Source of the DNA: Candidatus Altarchaeales archaeon
GTDB lineage: Archaea; Altiarchaeota; Altiarchaeia; IMC4; SCGC-AAA252-I15
Reading direction: 5' to 3'
Assembly (NCBI GenBank): GCA_014727915.1
Contig: WJMO01000006.1
Coordinates: forward strand, 194,137 to 258,136
Length of the DNA: 64,000 nt
A program made the translations under genes and the position numbers. The notes below the pieces were generated by a model. The model had not been told where the DNA came from. It saw nothing but the letters and a program-made list of their open reading frames with translations, and made no database searches. Shown in pieces: positions 28,285 through 37,657 of this stretch; positions within the stretch are counted from its first letter, which is position 1, and each line of letters opens with the position of its first letter.

Positions 28285-29280
28285 TTATTTTCTCCTTTGG
28301 AGAACGTGGTATCTGCTTCCCGAGATGAGCATCACCGCGTTGTTGAATTTCTCCAGTTGCACGCCAGGCAGGTTGTTTTCCATCTTCATGTCGGATAGGG
28401 GTATGTTATGTATCTCAGGAGGCCGGGCTGGATTCACAGTCGAACCTATGCTCTCGTATCCTATTTCATGGAGTGTTTTAAGGGTTGTCTCCTCGTGTTC
28501 GGCCACGACCGCAACGGCATCGGAGGCTAGGTGGTTATGGTCGAGTTTACTGACCCAACTGGTTATCTCCTCCTGGCCAAGGTCCTCCCTGAGGAACCGG
28601 TGGTATTCCATCCCCTTGAATATCGCATAGTCGAATTTCCCGCCGCCCAATATGTTTGAAAGTATGGTCTCGTCGCCCGACACCGAAGGTATGAAAGTAA
28701 AGTGCTCCCATGTGAGGTACCTGCCCATCTTACGCCAGTCTCTCTCGCCTATGCTATATCCTATACGTTCATGGGCGTATTTGATCCTCCGGATGCCCTC
28801 CCCGTGCTCGGATGTTATAGGATATTGGAGGGCTTCTTCTATGTCTCTGCGTATAGGCCCTGACTTTATGAAGTTCCCGAAAACCATTGAGGGGTCTAAT
28901 TTGAGCGCTTCCAACAGTCCGGCTCCTGCTATCATCTCCCCCTCGTGCATGCACATGCCCACGAGCCGGCCCTGGGTGCATGTGTTGACAAGCCAGAGGG
29001 TGTCGGCTCCCATCTCAGGGTAGAATCCCAAGCCCGTGAATATTGGCTTCCCGTCGGATCTGCGAATCCTAGAGAGTTCGCTCTGCTGTCTCAGCTGCTC
29101 GTGTAGGCATCCCAGGCCTGTCTTGCCCGTGTGTTTGGCAAGCCAGAAGACGGGATGTTCAAGTATTTCAGTTTCGGGAGGTTCAGACAGGGGGATCGGC
29201 TCGCCGGCCAGGAACTGGAGGGGGTCAGGCACCATAGGGCCGGGGATAGATTTATTCGTCAACTGGCCTGGAACCACCAT
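28285..29280 (-). CDS. Hypothetical protein
   Basis: 331 aa uninterrupted ORF; no family recognised. Confidence 0.5.
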   Translation of the reverse strand: MVVPGQLTNKSIPGPMVPDPLQFLAGEPIPLSEPPETEILEHPVFWLAKHTGKTGLGCLHEQLRQQSELSRIRRSDGKPIFTGLGFYPEMGADTLWLVNTCTQGRLVGMCMHEGEMIAGAGLLEALKLDPSMVFGNFIKSGPIRRDIEEALQYPITSEHGEGIRRIKYAHERIGYSIGERDWRKMGRYLTWEHFTFIPSVSGDETILSNILGGGKFDYAIFKGMEYHRFLREDLGQEEITSWVSKLDHNHLASDAVAVVAEHEETTLKTLHEIGYESIGSTVNPARPPEIHNIPLSDMKMENNLPGVQLEKFNNAVMLISGSRYHVLQRRK

Positions 29281-29328
29281 CCTATTAGTAGAACAGGGAA
29301 ATTATAGGTAATAAGTCTGTGGGTTTTT

Positions 29329-30351
29329 TTATGCTATTTTTTTGAGCCCATCCTCGATCAACTCCTGGAATTGGATGTAATCCTTGTCGCCTTCTAGGGG
29401 TTTTCCGTTTATGAAGAACTGGGGTGTGCCGCTTACTCCCACGTTTGAGCCGTCAGCGATGTCTGCCATCACTTCCTCAGTGTTTTCTCCGGAGTCGAGG
29501 CATTGGTTGAATTCTCCCATGTCCAATCCTATGTCGCGGGCGTATTTTCTCAGGGAGTTCACGCCGAGTTCCTGCTGGTTCTGGAAGAGGAGGTCGTGGT
29601 ATTCCCAGAACATGCCCTGGTCGTCGGCGCACTCGGCAGCCTCCGCAGCCTTCATTGCGTGATCGTGTTTGCTCAGCGGGAAGTCGCGGAACACCAGCCT
29701 GGCTTTCCCGGTGTCAATGTATTCTTCCTTCAACTTCGAGAGGGTGTCCTGGGCGAATCTCCCGCAGAAGGGGCATTCGAACTCGGAGAATGCGATTATG
29801 GTGACGGGAGCGCCGGGGTCTCCGAGGACGGGGTCGTCGTCCTCGCCCGGCGGCTCTATGAACCTGCCCACCTTGGACGCGGAGGGGTTTATGACATACC
29901 TGCCGCCCACCTTAACCAGGAGGCTGCGGGCGTTGCTGAACTCCCCCGCACCTTCTACGCTGGCGTTGAAGATGTACGCGGGCAGGGTGTTGAGACCCAA
30001 CTCTGACAGCAGCCGCTTACCCCTCTCGGATGAGATGTCAACCTCCTCGACTTCGACCGTGGGGAATATCTTGGTTTGGGTGGTCTGGACTATCTCCCTC
30101 GTATCGCACGCACTGCAGGTCCGGTCGTTCAACACGATCATGAGTATGGGCGGGTCACCCACTACTGGAAGTGGAGGCTGTGTGGTGGTGGCCGCCCCAG
30201 CCAATGTGGTTGAGGTCACAAAATTGTTGGGGCTTTCACTGGTTTGAAGTAGCAGATAGAGGACTATGAAGAACACCAGGACTCCGCCGAGCCACCGAAG
30301 CCTCCCAGGGTCAAAGGTGAACCTGACCTCAACATCTCTTTTAGAGGGCAT
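29329..30351 (-). CDS. Membrane-anchored DsbA-family protein with additional N-terminal thioredoxin-like domain
   Basis: TM, then CSAC domain (RTCSACDTREIVQ) and DsbA domain (SEFECPFCGRFAQ...VSGTPQFFINGK). Confidence 0.88.
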   Translation of the reverse strand: MPSKRDVEVRFTFDPGRLRWLGGVLVFFIVLYLLLQTSESPNNFVTSTTLAGAATTTQPPLPVVGDPPILMIVLNDRTCSACDTREIVQTTQTKIFPTVEVEEVDISSERGKRLLSELGLNTLPAYIFNASVEGAGEFSNARSLLVKVGGRYVINPSASKVGRFIEPPGEDDDPVLGDPGAPVTIIAFSEFECPFCGRFAQDTLSKLKEEYIDTGKARLVFRDFPLSKHDHAMKAAEAAECADDQGMFWEYHDLLFQNQQELGVNSLRKYARDIGLDMGEFNQCLDSGENTEEVMADIADGSNVGVSGTPQFFINGKPLEGDKDYIQFQELIEDGLKKIA

Positions 30352-30420
30352 TTTAACAGTCAGAAAACTGTTATGATTAGGAGGGTGAGGGTATATAATT
30401 GGGGGGCCGCAGTTATGACG

Positions 30421-31737
30421 CTAGCTGGCGTTTTCCTTTTTCATGAGTTTTTCCATTACGAGACATGCCGTCAGATCTCCCGTGACGTTCACGGACGTGC
30501 GGGCCATGTCCAGTATCCTGTCGACGCCGAGTATGAGGGCTACGCCGACCGCCGGTATGCCGACAGACGTAAGCACGATGGAGAGTATGACTATGCCCAT
30601 TCCAGGGGTGGCTGGCGAGCCTATCGAGGAGCCAACGACCGTCGCTATTATCAGGAGTATCTGGCTGATGCCGAGTTGGACGTCGAATACCTGCGCCAGG
30701 AACACTGCGGCGACGCCCTGGTATAATGCCGTCCCAGCCATGTTTACGGTCGCGCCCAGGGGTATTATGAACTGGCTAAGTGATTTCCTGACTCCCAGTT
30801 TCTCCTCGGCAGTCTTGATTGACAGCGGCATCACAGCCGCTGAGCTTGAGGTGGAGAACGCTAGTAGGAGTAGCTCCCTGGTGCGGGTCAGGAACGTTAA
30901 TGGCGATATACGTGCCGCGGCAAATGATATCAGCGTGTATGTTGTGAGTAGGAGGAGTAGGCCTGCGAGTACGGTGCCTACGTACACCGCCATGCCCAGG
31001 AGAGCGTCTAACCCGAGTTGGGTTGTTAGTTTCGCCATCAACCCGAACACCGCCACTGGCGCGAGCACCATAGCCCATTTCACTATCTGTATGCAAACCT
31101 GCTGTAGGGAGGCGATTAGTTCGAGTATGGGTTTGGCTTGTTCTACGGGGATGGATATCACCGCCAACCCTATGACCATGGCGAACAAAACGACCTGCAG
31201 CATCTCGGTTTCCACCATCGAGTTCAACGGGTTAGCAGGGACTAGGGAGCCTATGGCTTTAGGTAGGTTACCGAGGTCTAAGGCCTGTTGTGGGTTCTCC
31301 GAGGACTCCGGCTCTGACGCGGTTTCTGGGGCGGTGACGTATTCTCCGGGCTCCACGACGTATGCGAGCGCCACACCCACGGCTATCGCATAGGATGTGG
31401 TTACGACAACGAACACCAGCAGCATCAAACCGACTTTCCTCAGTTGCTCCAGGTTCTCGCTTGACGCTATACCCCCTATGATGGAGGCGAAAACCAGGGG
31501 GACAACGATCATCTTAAGGAGTCCGAGGAACACCTGCCCGGGCACAGCCAGCCAGTCTCCCACTATGGATGCTGTGGAAGGCTCGACTAACCCGGCGCTT
31601 GGGCCTAACACCAGCCCCGCCAAGAGGCCGGTCACCATGCCCAACAGTATCTTCAGCCATAGCCTACCCGCCACTAGATCCTGCAAATGGCTGTTGAGCC
31701 GCTTCAACGGCTTCGGATACAAAAGTTCAAGAGCCAC
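30421..31737 (-). CDS. Dicarboxylate/amino acid:cation symporter (DAACS, GltPh-like)
   Basis: MIVVPLVFASIIGG, LAFSTSSSAAVMPLS, IIPLGATVNMAGTALYQG, GVDRILDMARTSVNVTGD; GTG start inferred at 31737. Confidence 0.9.
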   Translation of the reverse strand: MALELLYPKPLKRLNSHLQDLVAGRLWLKILLGMVTGLLAGLVLGPSAGLVEPSTASIVGDWLAVPGQVFLGLLKMIVVPLVFASIIGGIASSENLEQLRKVGLMLLVFVVVTTSYAIAVGVALAYVVEPGEYVTAPETASEPESSENPQQALDLGNLPKAIGSLVPANPLNSMVETEMLQVVLFAMVIGLAVISIPVEQAKPILELIASLQQVCIQIVKWAMVLAPVAVFGLMAKLTTQLGLDALLGMAVYVGTVLAGLLLLLTTYTLISFAAARISPLTFLTRTRELLLLAFSTSSSAAVMPLSIKTAEEKLGVRKSLSQFIIPLGATVNMAGTALYQGVAAVFLAQVFDVQLGISQILLIIATVVGSSIGSPATPGMGIVILSIVLTSVGIPAVGVALILGVDRILDMARTSVNVTGDLTACLVMEKLMKKENAS

Positions 31738-31992
31738 AGTAGGAGAAAAAAGAAGACAGACATATAAATGCTGACTGTCACACAGTGAGAATGCGAAGGA
31801 TCGGGGGGGAAGCTTTCGCCGCTGGCATGCGAGAACCTGGCGCTGACACAGGATAACAGAACTGGAAACCTCGGGGAGAATGGACCCGGCCCCATTTGCC
31901 AGACCGGGGAACATCAAGGAGACGAGAGGGGCTGAAGTGATGGGTTCCCAGGGTGTCTTGTTATAAATTCACTCAGGATAATTGTTTTTTAC

Positions 31993-32445
31993 ATGGAGAT
32001 TTTCAGGAGATTCCGGCTTTACGCCCGGGAGGAAGGCCTGCACCAGGTCGGCCTCTGCCCGGACGCGGGCGAGTTCGCAGATAGGATCGCGTGCAGGTGG
32101 CATCGGGGGGAGCGCCCAAAGCTAGGCATGATTAACGTCGCATGCTTTGGGCTGTTTAAGCTGGAGAATGTGGACGTGCAGTTGCTAAAAGGGGGGAAAG
32201 CCGACGGTGAGAGGAAACCCGCTATACTTGCGCATGACCGGTCAAAGGGGAGGAAATTCCTGATCATGAGGGAGGACGATGACGCCCCGAGATTCGGATT
32301 ATATGCAAGGGAGAAGGATGAGAGGTTTGCTCCGGGCGAAAAGAGATATCCTATGGTACAGGTGGAAAAGGAGGGGGAGGTGATAGATTACCTTCCCAAA
32401 TCAGGGGAGATCGTTCCCATCGCCGAGTTAAAAAAACTGAGATGA
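31993..32445 (+). CDS. Hypothetical protein
   Basis: 150 aa; no recognised family; TATA-like element upstream. Confidence 0.5.
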   Translation: MEIFRRFRLYAREEGLHQVGLCPDAGEFADRIACRWHRGERPKLGMINVACFGLFKLENVDVQLLKGGKADGERKPAILAHDRSKGRKFLIMREDDDAPRFGLYAREKDERFAPGEKRYPMVQVEKEGEVIDYLPKSGEIVPIAELKKLR

Positions 32446-32535
32446 GCAGGAGAACCCCGCAGACTAACCAAGAAAAAAGCACCACACCAGAAGACCAGAG
32501 AAATCCTGCCACCATGATAGGAAAACGGAGGCACA

Positions 32536-32799
32536 ATGAGTGCAAAAGCTACAAAATACTACGTCTACCTCCTGGAATGCAGCGACGGCAGCTACTACTG
32601 CGGCCAAACCAACAACCTACAGAAGAGGCTACGACAGCACAACGAAGGGGAAGGCGGACGATACACGAGAACACGCACACCGGTCAGACTCGTATACACG
32701 GAACAGCACAAGACACGCAAGGAAGCCCTGAAGAGAGAGGCAAAGATAAAGAAGATGACAAGGGGGCAGAAAGAGGAATTAATAGGATGGGTGGTTTAG
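32536..32799 (+). CDS. GIY-YIG domain nuclease-like protein (UPF0213-type)
   Basis: YYVYLLECSDGSYYCGQTNNLQKRLRQHNEGEGGRYTRTRTPVRLVYTE. Confidence 0.92.
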   Translation: MSAKATKYYVYLLECSDGSYYCGQTNNLQKRLRQHNEGEGGRYTRTRTPVRLVYTEQHKTRKEALKREAKIKKMTRGQKEELIGWVV

Positions 32800-32848
32800 G
32801 CGGGCCTTATTTTAAGAAGGGCCACTTACTTTAGCATTTGTCCATTAG

Positions 32849-32995
32849 ATACGAGTAAATCAGGCAGAAGTAAGGTGATTTTGAAGAGACTGGGGATGAT
32901 GGGCCTGAGGAGACGAGTATCATGGAATGATACGAGTACATCAGGCAGAAGTTGGATGATGCTGGTATAGAATGTAGGTGATGGGCCTGAGGAGA
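32849..32995 (-). repeat. Imperfect ~66-bp direct repeat containing the 3' end of the CAU tRNA
   Basis: gatacgagtaaatcaggcagaagt...gatgggcctgaggaga and gatacgagtacatcaggcagaagt...gatgggcctgaggaga; the second copy runs into the tRNA. Confidence 0.8.
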
Positions 32996-33142
32996 TTCGA
33001 ACTCCCGACCACTCGATCTCCCAAACCCCTCCTCTTTCCATCCCTTTATTTTTCTTTTGGGGATGAAACACCTTTTCTTTTTTTCTAAAAAGAAAAGGGG
33101 TTCTATGAGTCGAGCGCTCTAACCGGACTGAGCTACAGGCCC
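32982..33142 (-). tRNA. tRNA with CAU anticodon (tRNA-Met elongator or tRNA-Ile2), long intron
   Basis: GGGCCTG..CAGGCCC acceptor, anticodon stem CTCGA/TCGAG, loop CTCATA^; intron helix AACCCC/GGGGTT. Confidence 0.87.
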
Positions 33143-33245
33143 GTGTATGTGTGTTTTTTTCCTAGCCTTTGGGCTAGTGCATTTTTTGTTCGGGGGGGGC
33201 CTTAGCGGAGCGGAGGTCGCACATTTGTCGTCGGCAAACTCCGAC

Positions 33246-33259
33246 AGCTACAGGCCCGT
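33246..33259 (-). repeat. 14-bp copy of the 5' end of the CAU tRNA (copy of 33131-33144)
   Basis: agctacaggcccgt at both sites, offset 115 bp. Confidence 0.75.
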
Positions 33260-33356
33260 TAAGTGTTTGTATTAGGGTGTTTGTTTTTTAATAAGGTTGG
33301 TTTTTTAATTATTTTGAGTTTTTTTTAAATAGTTTATGTTTTTGTTTGAATATTTT

Positions 33357-34103
33357 TTATTCTTCGGTTTTGAAGGCGCGGGTTCCGGCGAGGGTGGTCA
33401 GGGTCGCGGCTGTTATGAGGGCTGCTAGGTCTGTTAGGAGGTTGTTGTGTCCTGCGCCGGTTAGGATGATCCGGAGGGCGTCCACGCCGTATGTTAGTGG
33501 GTTCACTGTGGTCAAGGGTTTCATCCAGGAGGGTATCTGGCCCAGGGGGAATATTGCGCCGCTTAGGAAGAACATGGGCATGACGAGGAATGTCATGAGG
33601 GTTTGAAATCCTTCGAAGCTCCTCATGAACGATGATATGATGAGCCCTATGCTCACGAGGCTTATGGAGGTGAGGAACATTATCGCAAGTGAGAGGGTGA
33701 ATGATATGGTGTTGACGTGGGCTCCCAGGAGCAGTCCGAGGACGAGTATGATGGCTCCCTCAAGCACTGCTGACACTGCGGTGCCCGCTATCTTGCCTGC
33801 CGTTATGTTCAGGCGGGAAGAGGGTGATACGAGTATCTCCTTCATGAACCCGAATTCACGGTCCCATATGACGGATATTCCCGAGCGCATGGAGGTGAAC
33901 AGGAGCGACATGGCGACCACTCCGGGGAATAGGAACTCCCGGTAGTCCATGTTCAACCCGGCGAACCGGGCGGCTCCGAAGCCGCTGCCGAATATCAGGT
34001 ACCATATGATCGGCCGGGATATGCTGCTTACGAGGTTGGCCTTGTTCCGGAGGTTAACCTTCAACTCCCTCAACGCGATGGTTCTGAGGGCCCGGAATGT
34101 CAT
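33357..34103 (-). CDS. ABC-2 type transporter permease
   Basis: MTFRALRTIALRELKVNLRNKANLVSSISRPIIWYLIFGSGFG; start moved to the ATG overlapping the ATPase stop. Confidence 0.9.
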   Translation of the reverse strand: MTFRALRTIALRELKVNLRNKANLVSSISRPIIWYLIFGSGFGAARFAGLNMDYREFLFPGVVAMSLLFTSMRSGISVIWDREFGFMKEILVSPSSRLNITAGKIAGTAVSAVLEGAIILVLGLLLGAHVNTISFTLSLAIMFLTSISLVSIGLIISSFMRSFEGFQTLMTFLVMPMFFLSGAIFPLGQIPSWMKPLTTVNPLTYGVDALRIILTGAGHNNLLTDLAALITAATLTTLAGTRAFKTEE

Positions 34104-35083
34104 CGTCCCCCCCTCCTCCTCATCATAGACTTCATACGGTCTCTGCTGTTGGCGTTTTCCTCCCGGAGCTCCCTGCCCACATGGTATAGGAATACGTCGT
34201 TCAACGTGGGGGTGCGCAGTTCCAGAGACCTCAATTTTATATTGTTCTGGGTGGCGAATTCGCATATCCTGGGTGTGGCCTCGGCCCCGTCCTCCACCAC
34301 CAGGCGGACTGTCTCCCCGACCTTGACGTTCTTCACGAAGGATAGTTGTTTGAAGGCTTCGGCCCTTGACTTGTCCCCTAGCTTCAACGACACTATGTCC
34401 TCGCCTATGTCCTTTATCAGTTGCCTGGGCTGCCCTAACGCCACTATCCTCCCGTGGTCGATGATGCCCACCCTGTCGCACAGCATTTCGGCCTCTTCCA
34501 TGTAGTGTGTTGTCAGGACTATTGTTATGTTCTCCTCAGAGGGGAGTTTCCGTATGTACTCCCATATCTTGCCCCGGGTCTGCGGGTCCAACCCCAAGGT
34601 GGGTTCGTCGAGGAAGAGTATATTGGGCCTGTGGATCAGGCCCCTGGCGATCTCCAGCCGCCTTTTCATCCCGCCGCTGTAGTTTTTCACCGGTTCGTCC
34701 GCGCGGGAGGTTAGCTCAACCAGCTCCAACAATTCTTTTATCCTCTTCTTCTGCATGTGCCTGTCCACGTTGTAGAGTTCGGCATGCATCTCCATGTTCT
34801 CCCGGCCGGTGAGCCGGTTGTCCAGGCTCGGGTCCTGGAAGACTATCCCGATAGACTTCCTCACATCAGAGGGTTCATCGGTCACGCCGTGCCCGTTCAC
34901 GGAGGCGGAGCCGGATGTGGGCTTCAATATCGTGCATAATATGCTGAGGGTTGTTGTCTTGCCAGCGCCGTTGGGGCCCAGGAGGCCGAACACCTCCCCG
35001 GATTCCACTCTGAGGTTGAGGCTGTCCACTGCCGTTACGTCCCCGAACCTTTTGGTCAAATCGACGGTTTCTATGGAGCTCAT
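34100..35083 (-). CDS. ABC transporter ATP-binding protein (DrrA-type)
   Basis: LLGPNGAGKTTTLSIL, YSGGMKRRLEIARGL, LFLDEPTLGLDPQTR. Confidence 0.95.
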   Translation of the reverse strand: MSSIETVDLTKRFGDVTAVDSLNLRVESGEVFGLLGPNGAGKTTTLSILCTILKPTSGSASVNGHGVTDEPSDVRKSIGIVFQDPSLDNRLTGRENMEMHAELYNVDRHMQKKRIKELLELVELTSRADEPVKNYSGGMKRRLEIARGLIHRPNILFLDEPTLGLDPQTRGKIWEYIRKLPSEENITIVLTTHYMEEAEMLCDRVGIIDHGRIVALGQPRQLIKDIGEDIVSLKLGDKSRAEAFKQLSFVKNVKVGETVRLVVEDGAEATPRICEFATQNNIKLRSLELRTPTLNDVFLYHVGRELREENANSRDRMKSMMRRRGGR

Positions 35084-35172
35084 CCTACTACAACACCATA
35101 GATATGTCCTGTCAGGGGATAAAAAGCTTTTGGTCTGGTGGATTTAAGGTTTGGCGAGTATTTTTTTCTTAT

Positions 35173-35487
35173 ATGGACTCGGAAGGTTGGGTTGAGCTGC
35201 GCCCGGGCGTTATGCGCCGGCCTTTGGCTGTGAATGAGGGTTGGGGCCTGCAGGCCGACCTGATTAGGATCGGCGGGGGCGTGACGGACCGGCCGCACAC
35301 CCACGACGACATAGAATGGGTTTATGTGTTGGAGGGGTCCTTTGAAGATCAGGCTGGCATGCACGTGAAAGGAGATTTTGTTGTTAACAGCAGCGAGGGC
35401 GTTCACCAGGTGACCACCGGCCCCGGGGGATGCCTGCTTTTCATCGTGTGGAGTGGCAGTGTGAGCGAAGTCGACGATGGAAGATAA
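35173..35487 (+). CDS. Cupin-domain protein
   Basis: HTHDDIEWVYVLEGSFEDQAGMHVKGDFVVNSSEGVHQV; start at MDSEGW. Confidence 0.8.
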   Translation: MDSEGWVELRPGVMRRPLAVNEGWGLQADLIRIGGGVTDRPHTHDDIEWVYVLEGSFEDQAGMHVKGDFVVNSSEGVHQVTTGPGGCLLFIVWSGSVSEVDDGR

Positions 35488-35866
35488 TCAACCTATCACC
35501 TGGCGGCATTTCGCCTGGGATATCATAGTGTTCTTCGCGGTGCTGGCCAGCATAGTGTCCGTGTCACTGGAGTATGTCCTGGAATTGGATGAGAGCGAGA
35601 TTGCCGTGTTGTATGTGATAGACGTTGCGGCTCTGACAGTGTTCATCGCCGACCTCTGGATGCTATGGACACACTTCAACGGGCCTCTCCGGGAGTTCGT
35701 CTTCAGGAACTGGCTGGACGTGCTGTCAGCGATCCCGGTGTTCAGGATAATCAGGATCGCCAGGTACGGTCGGCTGCTGAAACTGGCCCGGATGAGAAGG
35801 CTCAGCAAGCTCAGGAGGGTGGTTGAGGTGGAGGAGAAACTGGACAGGGAGCTGGTGAGGGAATAG
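35477..35866 (+). CDS. Voltage-sensor-domain-like protein without a pore domain
   Basis: Four hydrophobic segments; NWLDVLSAIP followed by Arg-rich FRIIRIARYGRLLKLARMRRLSKLRR, then stop. Confidence 0.75.
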   Translation: MEDNQPITWRHFAWDIIVFFAVLASIVSVSLEYVLELDESEIAVLYVIDVAALTVFIADLWMLWTHFNGPLREFVFRNWLDVLSAIPVFRIIRIARYGRLLKLARMRRLSKLRRVVEVEEKLDRELVRE

Positions 35867-35898
35867 TCTTATTAACCGGCTGGGTTTAATGTGTTTCT

Positions 35899-37185
35899 AT
35901 GTCAGACGCCGAGGCGCTAGTCGAAGAGGGTTTGAAGGCTGCCAGGGAGAAAAGGTTCGACGACGCTGTTCTGAAGTTCAGGCAGGCGTTGGACTCCGAC
36001 CCGGACAACATAGGAGGGTTGTTGGGTTTGGCTTCCGCGCTGTCCAGCCTGGGCGAGTTCGACGAGGCGTTGGACACGCTTAGCAAGGTACTGCAGCTGG
36101 AACCAGGAAATGGGATAGCCCACCTGGACACTGGGAAGGTCTACTACAGCAGGGGGAATTTCCCAGCGGCCGTTGAGCACTTCAACAAGGCCATAGGATC
36201 CGATGATAGCATGGTAGACGCGTATGTGCGTGCTTCGATGGCCCATCAGAAGATGAGGGATTTCGACTCTGCGCTGAGGGTCCTGGACAAGGGCTTGAAG
36301 AAGGCGGGGGAGGAGAGTGACCTATACTATGAGCTCGGGGAAACTCACTTCCTGAGCCGTAACCTGGGGGAGGCCATCAGGTCCATGGAGAAGGCGGTGG
36401 AGATTAAGCCTGACAACCACAAGGCCTACTCCGAACTTGGGTACATGTACGAGGCAGAAGGCCGGCTGGAACGGGCCGCAGAATGCTGGGAGCGATCCTA
36501 TGAGATCATGCCATACGCACGGTACAAGAAGAAGGCCCTGCTGACCCGGAAGAGGCTGGAGAAGGGGGACACGTCCACGGTGGACGCATACGATCATTTC
36601 ATGCAGGCGGAGATATTCAGAAAGGGGGGTAAAACAGAGGAGGCATTGGACCAGCTCTCCAAGGCCTTGGAGAAAGACCATGGTTTCTCGGAGGCTTACA
36701 TGCTCGGGGGATTCATCAGGTTCACAGGGAAGAACTATGTGGAGGCGATCGAAGACTACCTCAAGGTTTTGGAGTTGGACAGCCGATGCCAGCAGGCCCA
36801 CTATTTCATCGGGGAATCCTACAGCAGGTTGAGGGATGACAGGACCGCGTTGAAGCATTTGGAGAGGGCGGCGGAACTGCTTCCGGACGATGCCAGAGTA
36901 TACAGCGCCAAGGCCAAGATCCACATAGGAAAGGACTACCACAGGGCATATGAGGAGATCAGCGCGGCCGTTAACCGCAATCCAACGTCAGCGACATACC
37001 ACACCCAGAAGGGCATGATACTCGAACGGCTTCACCGGCTGGACGAAGCCCGGACAGCCTACGAGCGCGCAATCAAACTCGACCCCAAGTCCAAGACCGC
37101 CACTTTGAAGCTGTCAAGGCTGGGCAAGGAAACCGCGACAGTCCACGAGGAGGACAAGGAAGAGCACCTCGAGGGATACAGGTGA
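35899..37185 (+). CDS. TPR-repeat protein
   Basis: Multiple TPR motifs, e.g. NHKAYSELGYMYEAEGRLERAAECWERSYEIMP. Confidence 0.92.
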   Translation: MSDAEALVEEGLKAAREKRFDDAVLKFRQALDSDPDNIGGLLGLASALSSLGEFDEALDTLSKVLQLEPGNGIAHLDTGKVYYSRGNFPAAVEHFNKAIGSDDSMVDAYVRASMAHQKMRDFDSALRVLDKGLKKAGEESDLYYELGETHFLSRNLGEAIRSMEKAVEIKPDNHKAYSELGYMYEAEGRLERAAECWERSYEIMPYARYKKKALLTRKRLEKGDTSTVDAYDHFMQAEIFRKGGKTEEALDQLSKALEKDHGFSEAYMLGGFIRFTGKNYVEAIEDYLKVLELDSRCQQAHYFIGESYSRLRDDRTALKHLERAAELLPDDARVYSAKAKIHIGKDYHRAYEEISAAVNRNPTSATYHTQKGMILERLHRLDEARTAYERAIKLDPKSKTATLKLSRLGKETATVHEEDKEEHLEGYR

Positions 37186-37189
37186 GGAG

Positions 37190-37651
37190 ATGAAAATAAC
37201 CGAGAGATTCCGATCATGCGCAAAGACTGCTGGAAGGGCCCATTACATATTTATCGGGTTGTTAACCGCACAGTTTTTGACTGGGTTGTCCATGATCCTG
37301 ACGGGAGCGTTCTCCAATGTGGGACTAGTCATCTTGCCATTTATTGGGATGGTGATTGGACTCCTTATGTTCGGTTCCGTAGCCTACATAGGCTTCAAGC
37401 TTGCTAGGAGCGGGCTGGAGTTTCAGGAGATAATCGTGGCAGGAGCAGCCTACGGCCTATTGATGGGGGTTTTACCCTCAATTTTCTTCGTTTTGGTGTT
37501 TTTATCTCCGGGGTCTCCGTTCTCCGACAGCCCTCCAACCCTAACCACGCTCATAACGGTTATGTTCATACCCCTAAACCTGTTCTTCGGAACATTCTGG
37601 GGTTTGGGCCTGGCCCTGGTTGGGGGGATAGCCGGGAGAAACCGACCATAG
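37190..37651 (+). CDS. Membrane protein, hypothetical
   Basis: 153 aa, four hydrophobic segments; follows the TPR gene. Confidence 0.6.
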   Translation: MKITERFRSCAKTAGRAHYIFIGLLTAQFLTGLSMILTGAFSNVGLVILPFIGMVIGLLMFGSVAYIGFKLARSGLEFQEIIVAGAAYGLLMGVLPSIFFVLVFLSPGSPFSDSPPTLTTLITVMFIPLNLFFGTFWGLGLALVGGIAGRNRP

Positions 37652-37657
37652 GCGGAG

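Noticed and set aside
32849-32995. CRISPR-like short repeat pair
   Set aside because: Only two imperfect copies, one ending inside a tRNA; better explained as a tRNA-associated duplication.
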